This document shows positions 44,401-52,434 of a stretch of 64,000 nucleotides of DNA, piece after piece. The DNA comes from Rahnella inusitata (GTDB lineage Bacteria > Pseudomonadota > Gammaproteobacteria > Enterobacterales > Enterobacteriaceae), in NCBI RefSeq assembly GCF_003263515.1, contig NZ_JYDE01000001.1, positions 124,001 through 188,000 on the forward strand. Direction: 5' to 3'. Position numbers and translations under genes: made by a program. Position 1 is the stretch's first letter. Each line of letters starts with the position of its first letter. The notes under the pieces were generated by a model, which searched no databases, had not been told where the DNA came from, and saw only the letters and a program-made list of their open reading frames with translations.

Positions 44401-45404
44401 ACGGTATCGATAATTGCGCGCCGGGACGTCCGGCCGTCACGCCGCAGGTGCCTTCATATATCTCCGCGCCGGTGGCGCTGGCCTATTACAACGCGTCGAT
44501 TATCGATGATTTGCATAAACGCCTCGGCGAACTCCGCCACGAGCAAAGCCGTCCTGACGGCACCGGCGGTGAGATGTTCCTGCGCTACATCGGCTCGAAC
44601 ATGACCTACAAATCCAACGTCAGCTTCAAGCAGTTTGGCTATGATTTCGATATGGATTACAGCGCAGTGCAGGTGGGCGGAAACGTATTGCGGCTCGACG
44701 GTGACAAAGATAGCCTGCGCGGCGGGCTGGCTTACACTCACGGTAACAGCCGGATGCGGCCAAAAGCAGCAGACGGATTCAGCAGCACGACCTTCGACAG
44801 CGACAGCATCGCGCTGTATCTGACCTGGCAGCGACAGAACGGATTCTACATGGACGGCGTGTTGTCGTTTGATAATCATCGCGGCCAGACTGACATTCCA
44901 CGTCAACAGGAGGTTGGCTCGCCGAAGGCAAAAAGCTGGAGCGCATCACTGGAATCGGGATATCCGTTCCTGTTCGACAACGGTGTGAAACTCGAGCCAC
45001 AGGCACAGCTGATGTATACGCGCATCAATATGGATAACTTCACCGACAAAGACAGCACCACGGTGGATTATCAGGATTACAGCCAGACCATTGGCCGTGC
45101 AGGGCTGCGCGCCGATCGCACATGGATTGACGAAACAGGGCGGCAATATACGCCTTACCTGCGCGCCAACTATTACCGTGGCTGGGGCGGCGAAGCGAAA
45201 ACCACCATCGGAGCGCAAAACGCAGACATCAGTCAGACCTTCGCCAGCGGGAAGTTCGGTCAGATGGGCGAACTGGGCGGCGGCGGCACCATCACCTTTA
45301 AAAATGATGTGTCGTTGTATGCTGAAGTGGACTACCGTAAACAGATGAACAGTAATGGCGCAAAAGGTTGGGGCTATACCGGCGGCGTTCGCTGGACGTT
45401 CTGA
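41427..45404 (+). CDS. Autotransporter 3' fragment: rest of passenger, linker and beta-barrel
   Basis: This is the same frame continued after the amber codon; the first usable ATG is at 41610, which would give 1264 residues without a signal peptide. The passenger repeats continue to about 44,200, then comes a Pro/Thr-rich linker containing a small Cys pair (D-G-C-V-V-N-G-I-D-N-C), and the last 290 residues are the translocator barrel (M-F-L-R-Y-I-G-S-N near its start, R-W-T-F at the end). Without read-through of the amber codon it lacks export information. Confidence 0.7.
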   Translation, partial: AAVLTSAQNGLTGYIARNRATLTNSGDITFTGAGATGLRVETGATGINTGNISVNDGGAGIMVNSGTSGLTTTATTSGTIDANGGSIASRTRGVTASGAKAVATLSNGSLINLNGVGALGAEAIDGATVNIASTATPTFNNTDQIAYRASGAGSTINSATSVLNVDTDRSTLYRIADGATLTLGSGSSLTASGTDSMALVSTGPNARINTTGTRLIASGTGARAVTVEGGAQGNLDTASSLTLSGTNSIGGVADGQKHQLDGTATGAPDASTTLTSAASLISSASGAMGYMATNLANVINNGVIALSGAGSSGMTSQLGGTVTSNNQITLTGADSTGLSATQNGVATNNSALILSGANSTGISATQNGIVINNASVDLSGIGSTAARLSSGSTFSNNGTLHVSQGTGIDASGGGTSVARAGDITVDNGIAGVRLSDGTQLVLTGTGNNITTSGTAHGVLLDTGAAGLSLNNTTLNINGTGSGIENRTETGNVTLQNTTINVTNGNGIRTATSFDPASTLRVNVNGSGTAFNFTNADLSTTSGALTLGEDYVFNVTGAGGTGINANTTGDIVTSATVNVTDTAGGSALVAGTAGTVLNTGVLTSASLSAPVVDLSNGSTARFENRGIITPSSASAVAVSGSAGNDDVLLTSGNVFGDINTGAGDDTITWNGGTLDGSLSLGAGNANRAYINNVDLSQTRHITSGIGEDNQVSFSQIVSRGGTFDTDDLTRGVNLGNGWNVINFVDGTQWELTGDLKLAHSNVNIDSTSTLFAGNGVNPTISGGEVNSAIVTNAGLIDLTNGSGSPGNSLTINGDLVSDGGTVKMITNLNEGGVLSNQFTDSLRITGNASSGTTLLDLTAADVSTGKLTDLNHSSTMDAYEGISLVQVGGNASAGSFALKGGYLAAGPWRYDLYSFAPGASDANQREVAGGINNTFWDYRIGNAYVCQGDDCNRTIQPAAVTPTNPGTPEDPSTPVDTTSTPLTNPPDDGCVVNGIDNCAPGRPAVTPQVPSYISAPVALAYYNASIIDDLHKRLGELRHEQSRPDGTGGEMFLRYIGSNMTYKSNVSFKQFGYDFDMDYSAVQVGGNVLRLDGDKDSLRGGLAYTHGNSRMRPKAADGFSSTTFDSDSIALYLTWQRQNGFYMDGVLSFDNHRGQTDIPRQQEVGSPKAKSWSASLESGYPFLFDNGVKLEPQAQLMYTRINMDNFTDKDSTTVDYQDYSQTIGRAGLRADRTWIDETGRQYTPYLRANYYRGWGGEAKTTIGAQNADISQTFASGKFGQMGELGGGGTITFKNDVSLYAEVDYRKQMNSNGAKGWGYTGGVRWTF

Positions 45405-45419
45405 TAATTCAACACCGCG

Positions 45420-45447
45420 AAGCCCTGTAGAGATACAGGGCTTTTTT
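45420..45447 (+). terminator. Intrinsic terminator after the autotransporter
   Basis: AAGCCCTGTA, loop GAGA, TACAGGGCTT, then TTTT: a 10-bp perfect stem 15 bases after the stop codon. Confidence 0.93.
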
Positions 45448-45504
45448 CACACCACGTTTAGTGACAAACTGCCGCATTAACTTCGATGAAATGAACGCTG
45501 TCTG

Positions 45505-47103
45505 ATGAAAGCTCCTCTTTTGACCTGCTTCTTACTGCTGATGTGTAGTGCCGCCACCGCCGCTCCCCCAAAAGCATTCACCCAGGCGCAGTGCGTCGGT
45601 CTAAAAACTGCGCACGTTGATGCCGCCAGCATTGGATTACCGACGCGCGGCGCGGTGATAACTGCCGTGGCGATGGCCGGTCAGCCCAACGAACCGCACT
45701 GTAAGCTGGAAGGTCAGATCAAACCGGTCGATCTGAAAGCCCCCAATATTGAGTTTCAGCTCTATTTGCCGCTCCTCTGGAATGGTAAAGCATTGCAGCT
45801 CGGCGGGAGCGGTTTTGACGGCGCGATTAAAGGCGCTGACACCGCACGACTGGCTCCCGCAGCAACACCCGGCGCACTGAAGCAGGGTTACGCCACCTTT
45901 GGCAGCGACTCCGGCCATCAGGGTGGCGTCTCCGATGCGTCCTTTACCCTCAATGATGAAGCCTGGGAAAACTTCGCCGGTGCGCAGATCAAGAAAACCC
46001 ATGACGTTGCGATTGCGCTGATTCAGCAAGCTTACGGCCGCAAGCCTTCACGCATGTATTTCCAGGGTAACTCGCAGGGCGGCCACGAGGCGCTCGCCGC
46101 CATTCAGCGCTTTCCGCTGGACTACGATGGCGCAATTGCCATCCACCCGGTCTACAACGTCGTCGAGTTACATATGGCAGGGATCCGCATCGGCCAGGCA
46201 GTTTACAACACGCCCGGCGCGTGGATTTCTCCGGCGAAATCTGCACTTATCGCCAACGCTGTGATGGGCGCATGCGACAAACTTGACGGCCTGAGCGATG
46301 GCATCGTGGCGAACGTCAAAGCCTGCGACGCGACCTTTACATTGGCCCATTTGCGTTGCAAGAACGGGAAAGATGACGGCGCAGGGTGCCTTTCAGATAA
46401 GCAAATGTCGCTGGTAAAGATGCTCAGCAAACCGGTGTCGTTGGGCGTCACTCTGCCGACAGGCGACCGCTTCGCGCCCTGGCCGATTTTACAGGGCGCA
46501 GACGCTGCCTCGATAGTCAGCGTGTTTGGTTCCGGGGCGGATAAACCCAATCCGGAAGCCTCCAATCTGATCATCTCGTTTCCGTACATGATGGGCGATC
46601 AGGCGGTACGTTATGAAGTGATGCGGTCGCCGGACTACGATTCCCTGACCTTCGACCCGGCCACGCACCAGGCGCGCTTGCAGGAACTGGCTTCTCAGGT
46701 TGATAACAACGATGCGGATATTCGCGCTTTTGTGCAGCATGGCGGCAAACTGCTGATGATGCACGGCACTGCTGACATGGCCGTGCCGCCAGGAAATACC
46801 GTCGCGTATTACGACAGACTTAAGACACAGTTTGGTGAAAAAACGCTGCGCCAGTTTGCGCGGTTTTATCTTGCTCCGGGATTTACGCACTACAGCGGGC
46901 CATTCCGTCTGAGCTGGGATTCGCTCGGGACGCTGGATAAGTGGGTAGATCACGGCATCGACCCTGGCCAGCAAGTCATGATCGACACCAATAAAGCCAC
47001 CGCCGGACGCGAAATGCCGCTGTGCGATTATCCTTTGTTCCCGAAGTACAAAGGGCAGGGTGATACCCGCGTGGCGAGCAGTTTCGAATGCGTAACGCAA
47101 TAA
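45505..47103 (+). CDS. Tannase/feruloyl-esterase family secreted hydrolase
   Basis: Members of this family cut ester bonds of plant phenolics (gallate or ferulate esters). The 532-residue protein has a signal peptide (about 1-20), an alpha/beta-hydrolase fold with nucleophile S190 in G-N-S-Q-G-G, acid D424 in H-G-T-A-D and base H462 in F-T-H-Y, and the calcium-site motif C-D-K-L-D-G-L-S-D-G at 257-266. In the classic family the residues next to Ser and His are cysteines joined by a disulfide (CS-D-HC); here they are N189 and Y463, so both are missing together. The substrate cannot be told. Its ribosome site is weak. It lies between terminators and so is a single-gene unit. Confidence 0.88.
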   Translation: MKAPLLTCFLLLMCSAATAAPPKAFTQAQCVGLKTAHVDAASIGLPTRGAVITAVAMAGQPNEPHCKLEGQIKPVDLKAPNIEFQLYLPLLWNGKALQLGGSGFDGAIKGADTARLAPAATPGALKQGYATFGSDSGHQGGVSDASFTLNDEAWENFAGAQIKKTHDVAIALIQQAYGRKPSRMYFQGNSQGGHEALAAIQRFPLDYDGAIAIHPVYNVVELHMAGIRIGQAVYNTPGAWISPAKSALIANAVMGACDKLDGLSDGIVANVKACDATFTLAHLRCKNGKDDGAGCLSDKQMSLVKMLSKPVSLGVTLPTGDRFAPWPILQGADAASIVSVFGSGADKPNPEASNLIISFPYMMGDQAVRYEVMRSPDYDSLTFDPATHQARLQELASQVDNNDADIRAFVQHGGKLLMMHGTADMAVPPGNTVAYYDRLKTQFGEKTLRQFARFYLAPGFTHYSGPFRLSWDSLGTLDKWVDHGIDPGQQVMIDTNKATAGREMPLCDYPLFPKYKGQGDTRVASSFECVTQ

Positions 47104-47121
47104 TTTATTTTACTTCTCAGG

Positions 47122-47151
47122 GTACCCGTCGGTTATGACGGGTACTTTTTT
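47122..47151 (+). terminator. Intrinsic terminator after the tannase-family gene
   Basis: GTACCCGTC, loop GGTTAT, GACGGGTAC, then TTTTTT; 19 bases after the stop codon. Confidence 0.93.
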
Positions 47152-47202
47152 AGCTTAAATTGCAACTACATTCCCTCTGTTTACCTGTATAAATTCATAG
47201 GT

Positions 47203-47239
47203 GAACGAACGTTCTCAAAAAACTTGAACATCCGTTCAA
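47203..47239. promoter_or_regulatory. Two GAAC-N4-GTTC operator-like sites before the TetR-emrE unit
   Basis: TGAAC-gaac-GTTC (core 47203-47214) and TTGAAC-atcc-GTTCAA (47224-47239) have the same half-sites and spacing, with centres 23 bp apart, about two helical turns. They lie 48-84 bases before the proposed TetR start and are the natural sites for autoregulation by that repressor. The TTG that could open the longest reading frame lies inside the second site. Confidence 0.75.
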
Positions 47240-47286
47240 CTCTTGGCATTATCGTCCGCTGTGAGTTCTTCATATCGGGTTTTTCT

Positions 47287-47889
47287 TTGGCCTATCTGTG
47301 TAAAAAAGATCGCCGAGCTTCATTGCTGGAAGCCGCGGCGCACATCGCCCGCCGCGAAGGGTTAGCTGCCACGACAGTTCGCCGCGTGGCTCAGGAAGCA
47401 GGCGTCGCAACGGGACAGGTTCATCATCACTTTTCCAGTGCCGCCGAATTGCGCGCACAGGCTTATGCGCAGGTGATGAAAACCCTCAAAGCTCAGCTTC
47501 TGCAGAAAAGCCTGCAGCTAACCGCACGGGAACGCCTGAACCTGCTACTTATCGACCCGCAAGATGAACAATCGATGATGGCCATTCCGCTCTGGCATGA
47601 GGCCATGTTACTGACCGAACAGGAACCGCTGATGAAAACCGCGTTCGCGCTGTCGGTGTCTGACTGGCATGCGCTGGTTTCTGACGCCATTGAGGACGGA
47701 CGTTCGAACGGTGAGTTTATCGCCGGGGAAGCACCTGAACATATTTCATGGCGGCTCATTGGACTGAGCAGCAGCATGGACGCCATGTCGCGGCTTGACA
47801 CACTCAATCTCACGGTCAGTTGCGCCGAATACAATCTCAAACGCGCGATACAAAACGAGCTTTACCCCAAGGAAACTGTAAATGTTTAA
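47287..47889 (+). CDS. TetR-family repressor of the adjacent SMR pump
   Basis: The 200-residue product has an N-terminal helix-turn-helix (A-A-T-T-V-R-R-V-A-Q-E-A-G-V-A-T-G-Q-V-H-H-H-F, about 28-50) and an all-helical ligand domain. The start is set at TTG 47287, giving M-A-Y-L-C-K-K-D-R-R, the usual opening of this subfamily; the longer frame from TTG 47224 would place the start inside an operator palindrome and add residues unlike the family. The ribosome site is weak either way. The stop codon overlaps the emrE start by eight bases, so regulator and pump are made together and the repressor probably responds to the pump's cationic substrates. Confidence 0.85.
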   Translation: MAYLCKKDRRASLLEAAAHIARREGLAATTVRRVAQEAGVATGQVHHHFSSAAELRAQAYAQVMKTLKAQLLQKSLQLTARERLNLLLIDPQDEQSMMAIPLWHEAMLLTEQEPLMKTAFALSVSDWHALVSDAIEDGRSNGEFIAGEAPEHISWRLIGLSSSMDAMSRLDTLNLTVSCAEYNLKRAIQNELYPKETVNV

Positions 47890-48217
47890 AACCTACCTGA
47901 TTCTCGGACTGGCCATCGTGGCTGAAGTCATCGCCACCAGCAGCCTGAAAAGTTCTGAAGGGTTCACCCGTTTATGGCCAAGTGTCGTCACGCTGCTGGG
48001 GTACGCCATCGCCATCTTTTTACTGTCCCTGACGTTAAAAACGCTGCCGACAGGCATCGCTTATGCGATCTGGTCGGGCGTTGGGATCGTCCTTGTTTCG
48101 GCGATCGGCTGGTTTGGTTACGGGCAAAAGCTCGATACGCCTGCCGTAGTTGGCCTGGGGCTGATTATCGCCGGCGTCATCGTTGTGAACGTGTTTTCAA
48201 AATCTGTCGCGCACTGA
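47882..48217 (+). CDS. emrE: Small multidrug resistance exporter, EmrE-like
   Basis: EmrE-type proteins are dimers that swap protons for lipophilic cations such as quaternary ammonium compounds. The 111-residue product has four membrane helices and the membrane-embedded glutamate E15 (I-V-A-E-V-I-A-T), the counterpart of E14 in E. coli EmrE. The segments S-E-G-F-T-R-L-W-P-S and P-T-G-I-A-Y-A-I-W-S-G-V-G-I-V-L are close to identical to EmrE. It is translationally coupled to the TetR gene before it. Confidence 0.92.
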   Translation: MFKTYLILGLAIVAEVIATSSLKSSEGFTRLWPSVVTLLGYAIAIFLLSLTLKTLPTGIAYAIWSGVGIVLVSAIGWFGYGQKLDTPAVVGLGLIIAGVIVVNVFSKSVAH

Positions 48218-48251
48218 ACGCGTGACATTAAAGCAGCACCAGGAGTTCATC

Positions 48252-49115
48252 TTGCAGAGCGAACAGAAACCAGATTTTCATGACGACTTGATCAAAGAAT
48301 TACTCTATTGGATCGAAGTCAATTTAAGTGATCGTCTGACCATGGAAAAAGCCTCAAAGAAAACCGGCTATTCCCCGTGGTATCTTCAGCGATTATTTAA
48401 AAGCAAAACGGGTCATGCGCTGGGAAAATACATCCGGGACCGCCGTCTGACCATGGCCGCGATCGCATTGCGCCTGACGAATATGCCGATCCTCGATATC
48501 TCACTGTATTATTCCTATGATTCGCAGCAGACGTTTACGCGTTCATTCAAGAAGAACTTTGCCGAAACGCCGGGGATGTACCGTCGTAATGCGTCATGGA
48601 CAATGAACGGTATCACGGCGCCGTTAACGGTCGATGAGTTCCCGCAGCCGGAATTTGAAATTGTTGAATTGCCGGAGATGGCATTTGAAGGTCAGACAAC
48701 AACGCACACGTACCCGATTGAAGCGCTGTTTAACAGCAAAAATCACGTTCACCGTGCCGAACTGCTGCGTTATCTGACCACACCGGAATCACTCCTCGCG
48801 CCGGTGTGGGGGCTGTCTGACTGTCGTCCGGATACTAACGATGAAGTGGCAAATGCCTTGCAGATGGATTACACGGTCGCGCATCAGGTCAATATCAGCG
48901 ACAGTCACGACATCTTTGTGCCCGCCAGCCGCTATCTGAAAATCAATTATCCGTATGATCTCAGCCGCCTGAACGATTTCATTCTCTACATGTATTCGGT
49001 ATTCCTGCCGACGCTGGGTTTGGAATTTATCATGCAGCCGGACCTTGAGAAGTATTCTCGTGAATCTGCACTGAACGGCGTCACCTGCGAATACTACATC
49101 CCGCTGGCGTCGTAA
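48252..49115 (+). CDS. AraC-family regulator with GyrI-like domain (Rob-like)
   Basis: Rob-type activators bind marbox sites and switch on efflux and stress genes when their C-terminal domain binds a small molecule. The 287-residue product (Rob has 289) has two helix-turn-helix motifs in the first 110 residues (S-P-W-Y-L-Q-R-L-F-K near 43-52 and S-Q-Q-T-F-T-R-S-F-K-K near 89-99) and a C-terminal GyrI-like effector domain. TTG 48252 is chosen as start because AGGAG lies six bases before it; GTG 48222 would add ten residues without such a site. It lies 34 bases after emrE on the same strand and may be part of that unit. Confidence 0.85.
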   Translation: MQSEQKPDFHDDLIKELLYWIEVNLSDRLTMEKASKKTGYSPWYLQRLFKSKTGHALGKYIRDRRLTMAAIALRLTNMPILDISLYYSYDSQQTFTRSFKKNFAETPGMYRRNASWTMNGITAPLTVDEFPQPEFEIVELPEMAFEGQTTTHTYPIEALFNSKNHVHRAELLRYLTTPESLLAPVWGLSDCRPDTNDEVANALQMDYTVAHQVNISDSHDIFVPASRYLKINYPYDLSRLNDFILYMYSVFLPTLGLEFIMQPDLEKYSRESALNGVTCEYYIPLAS

Positions 49116-49238
49116 TGCGACGCCATCAAAACCGGGTAGGGTGTGAACAGCAGGGGCTGTACACACCGGTTCTTACTGCTGGCATCAGCGGGAAAGGATC
49201 CCCGCTATAAAGAAAATCAATTTATTTTAAAAAACCAC

Positions 49239-49253
49239 TAGACGACCGGTCTA
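49239..49253. promoter_or_regulatory. Upstream operator of the DJ-1 gene (TAGAC-N5-GTCTA)
   Basis: TAGAC-gaccg-GTCTA, an exact match to the core of the operator at 49331-49347 with the same spacer. The centres are 93 bp apart, which would allow looping or two-promoter control. A TCTAAT -10-like sequence overlaps its right arm. Confidence 0.8.
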
Positions 49254-49319
49254 ATCATTGTTAACTTAACGACATGCCGCTTGCAGCCCATCGCATAAGC
49301 AAAAAATTTATCGTTTTTT

Positions 49320-49348
49320 TTGATGTGTAATTAGACGACCGGTCTAAT
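49320..49348 (+). promoter_or_regulatory. Promoter with embedded operator before the DJ-1 gene
   Basis: TTGATG (49320-49325), 17-base spacer, TCTAAT (49343-49348) is a good sigma-70 pair. The palindrome TTAGAC-gaccg-GTCTAA (49331-49347) fills the spacer and runs into the -10 box, so a bound repressor would block RNA polymerase. The start codon is 34 bases further on, with GGAG as ribosome site. Confidence 0.82.
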
Positions 49349-49381
49349 TCAAAATAACTGTCCCTCACGCGGAGATGTAAA

Positions 49382-50059
49382 ATGAAAATTCTTATGGTTC
49401 TGACCTCACACGATCAACTGGGCACCACTGGCCGTAAAACCGGTTTCTGGCTGGAAGAACTGGCTGCACCGTTTTACACTTTTAAAGATGCCGGAGCACA
49501 CATCACGCTGGCCTCCCCGAAAGGCGGCAACCCGCCGTTGGATCCAAAAAGTAATGAGCCTGATTTCCAGACCGAGCAGACGCACCGTTTCGAAGCCGAT
49601 CCCGACGCAATGGCCCAACTTGCCGCAACGGTTCGCCTCGACAGCATTTCTCAGTCCGACTTCGACGCCGTGTTCTATCCTGGCGGCCATGGCCCTCTGT
49701 GGGATCTGGCTGAAGATAAGGATTCAATCGCGCTGATCGAAGCCTTCCTGGCGTCAAACAAACACGTAGCACTGGTTTGTCATGCACCGGGCGTGTTGCG
49801 CCATGTGAAAACGCCAGAAGGGAAACCGCTGGTAGAAGGCAAAAAAGTCACCGGTTTCACCAACACTGAAGAAGAAGCGGTGGGTCTGACTAACGTCGTG
49901 CCTTTCCTGGTCGAAGATGAGCTTATTGCTAAAGGCGGAATTTATTCCAAAGGGGCAGACTGGAGTTCTTATGTGGTCACCGACGGGTTGCTGATCACCG
50001 GCCAAAACCCGACCTCTTCGGCGGCGACGGCGGAAGAACTGATCAGGCAGCTCGCTTAA
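49382..50059 (+). CDS. DJ-1/PfpI family protein (type 1 glutamine amidotransferase-like, glyoxalase III candidate)
   Basis: The 225-residue protein has the class I glutamine-amidotransferase-like fold with nucleophile elbow C133-H134 (L-V-C-H-A-P-G-V-L) and the acidic residues E25/E26 (F-W-L-E-E-L-A-A-P) placed as in the Hsp31/HchA-like branch. T-G-R-K-T-G-F-W at 15-23 is typical of that branch. Several such proteins convert methylglyoxal to lactate without glutathione. The gene lies between two operators matching the one before the NemR-like gene, so it is probably induced by reactive electrophiles. The exact activity is an inference. Confidence 0.88.
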   Translation: MKILMVLTSHDQLGTTGRKTGFWLEELAAPFYTFKDAGAHITLASPKGGNPPLDPKSNEPDFQTEQTHRFEADPDAMAQLAATVRLDSISQSDFDAVFYPGGHGPLWDLAEDKDSIALIEAFLASNKHVALVCHAPGVLRHVKTPEGKPLVEGKKVTGFTNTEEEAVGLTNVVPFLVEDELIAKGGIYSKGADWSSYVVTDGLLITGQNPTSSAATAEELIRQLA

Positions 50060-50147
50060 TCACGCCATCAACCCTCGCGGTGACTTTTTTCTTTCGGTCA
50101 CCGCGGCTTTGCATTCTTTACATGAAAGGGTTTCACGAATTCGTTAC

Positions 50148-50165
50148 TATACGACTGGTCTTGTA
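50148..50165. promoter_or_regulatory. Diverged operator before the NemR-like gene
   Basis: The stretch tATACGACTGGTCTTgta matches the two DJ-1 operators (tAGACGACCGGTCTAa) at about 12 of 16 positions. It lies 18-35 bases before the start codon, a fit place for autorepression. Confidence 0.65.
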
Positions 50166-50182
50166 TCAGGTGAATCAACTCA

Positions 50183-50788
50183 ATGGCTACTGCAACGCAT
50201 CTCCATAGCAACGACGTCCGCGACCACATTTTGGCTACCGGCCAGCGCATCATGGCTGCCAAAGGTTTCTCGGCGGTTGGACTGAATGAAATCCTTAAGG
50301 ACGCGGGTGTGCCTAAGGGATCTTTTTATCATTACTTCGGTTCGAAGGAAGCCTTTGGGGCAGATATTCTGGCGCGCTATTTTGAGGATTATCTGGCTGA
50401 ACTCGACAGCACGCTCCATCTGCCTGGCTTGAATATGGCGCAGCGACTGATGAAATATTGGCAAGTATGGCGCGAATCTCAGTCATTCTCTGATTGTCAG
50501 GGAAAATGCCTGGCCGTGAAACTGGGTGCGGAAGTTGCGGATCTTTCCGACAGCATGCGCTTAACGTTAAAATCCGGCACCGCGGGAATTATTGGCCGAC
50601 TGGCAGAGGCTTTAGAAAAGGGTATCGTCGAAGGATCACTGACTCTCGATGATGAGCCAGCCAGAGTCGCTGAAAGTCTTTATCAGCTTTGGGTAGGTGC
50701 CAGCGTGATGGTAAAAATTGTACGGACGACCGAACCGTTTGATTCCGCCTTGCGCATGACACAGAAAATCATTCATATCGCCGCCTGA
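50183..50788 (+). CDS. nemR: TetR-family electrophile-sensing repressor, NemR-like
   Basis: NemR represses detoxification genes until a reactive cysteine meets electrophiles, hypochlorous acid or methylglyoxal. The 201-residue product (E. coli NemR 199) shares the helix-turn-helix G-V-P-K-G-S-F-Y-H-Y-F-x-S-K-E-A-F-G and the ligand-domain stretch C-L-A-V-K-L-G-A-E-V-A-D-L-S. C109 lines up with the sensing Cys106 of E. coli NemR and K178 with Lys175, which helps set its reactivity. The position of E. coli Cys116 is alanine here. It follows the DJ-1 gene by 123 bases instead of nemA. The symbol is by resemblance. Confidence 0.82.
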   Translation: MATATHLHSNDVRDHILATGQRIMAAKGFSAVGLNEILKDAGVPKGSFYHYFGSKEAFGADILARYFEDYLAELDSTLHLPGLNMAQRLMKYWQVWRESQSFSDCQGKCLAVKLGAEVADLSDSMRLTLKSGTAGIIGRLAEALEKGIVEGSLTLDDEPARVAESLYQLWVGASVMVKIVRTTEPFDSALRMTQKIIHIAA

Positions 50789-50861
50789 CGTTCTGCCTCT
50801 TTAAATGCAAACGCAACACCTTATCCGGTGCTGCCGTCAGTCAAATCACTTTCCTTGTTAA

Positions 50862-51728
<867 letters not shown>

Positions 51729-51881
51729 TTACTGGTTTACGCCCCTGAGCCCGCATGTGCAATTGTTAGCCACGGTCATTAACTGTATCGGTTCGAATAA
51801 GTAGGGAGGTACAGATTGAAAGCGTGGCGGCAGTTAACTCGGGTAGAATAGGGGATGGATTACGCTAAAAAGGGCAACACA

Positions 51882-52295
51882 ATGGTCGATGACAGCCTCA
51901 TTTTATTTCGCGAGCGTCTTACCGCGCTGACGCGTTCATTACAAATATCTTCGCAGGTGGCCGAAAATCAGGTGCTGGATCGCATGGCGCTAAGTTTTCG
52001 CAAACTGCTGAATTTCCTTGCCGAAGATGAAATGCTGACGCAGCGGGCGTTCCTCCAGGCGCCGCACGGCAGTGAAACCCAAACGTTGTTGTCGCAACTG
52101 ATTGCGGAAAATCTGGCCTACAGCCAGCACAATGGCTTGTTCCGAGATGATATTTCCGCAGACCTACTCGGACAGTGTTTCACCGGCATGCTGGCACAGC
52201 TGGCGCAGACCGCAGGCGATCCGGCTTCACGACATCAAAACAGCGTGGCGTGCGCAAAGTTATTTTGCCAGGGGATCTGGTCAGGCGAGGCTTAG
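51882..52295 (+). CDS. TetR-type ligand-binding domain lacking the DNA-binding helix-turn-helix
   Basis: The 137-residue product resembles the C-terminal part of TetR-family repressors (F-R-K-L-L-N-F-L-A-E-D-E near 37-48, Q-R-A-F-L-Q-A-P-x-G-S-E-T near 52-64, F-R-D-D-I-S-A-D-L-L-G-Q-C-F-T-G-M-L near 86-104). The roughly 50-residue helix-turn-helix domain that should precede it is absent, and I could not find it in another frame in the 240 bases upstream. AAGGG lies seven bases before ATG 51882, so it may still be translated; ATG 51855 is an alternative. It is either a decayed regulator or a dominant-negative partner. It is divergent from budC. Confidence 0.6.
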   Translation: MVDDSLILFRERLTALTRSLQISSQVAENQVLDRMALSFRKLLNFLAEDEMLTQRAFLQAPHGSETQTLLSQLIAENLAYSQHNGLFRDDISADLLGQCFTGMLAQLAQTAGDPASRHQNSVACAKLFCQGIWSGEA

Positions 52296-52434
52296 TCGAT
52301 TTATCGCTTTGCAAAGCAAAAATGGTTGGTTCAATTCGTGCCGCAGAAACGGTTAACTGAGCTCACTCCAGCAGCAGATGAAAACTTCTGCGCTGATCGT
52401 CGAACGCACTGACAGTGATTAACCGGAGGGCCGT

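Larger units (their letters stand above)
38982..45404 (+). pseudogene. Giant autotransporter adhesin gene interrupted by one in-frame amber codon
   Basis: From ATG 38982 to TGA 45402-45404 there is a single frame of 2141 codons broken only by TAG at 41424-41426. The product would be a type Va autotransporter: signal peptide (residues 1 to about 35), a very long Gly/Ala/Asn/Thr/Ser-rich beta-helical passenger, a Pro/Thr linker and a C-terminal 12-strand barrel ending in F. Alignment of the passenger's own internal repeats puts the TAG where the next repeat has Ser (T-L-T-S-A-A against A-L-T-stop-A-A), so a single TCG-to-TAG change explains it. No frameshift is present. As it stands, the protein would stop before the barrel and could not reach the surface. 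Confidence 0.85.

Noticed and set aside
47224-47286. Longer start (TTG 47224) for the TetR gene
   Set aside because: The TTG is inside the operator palindrome and the extra 21 residues are not family-like; TTG 47287 gives the usual M-A-Y-L opening.
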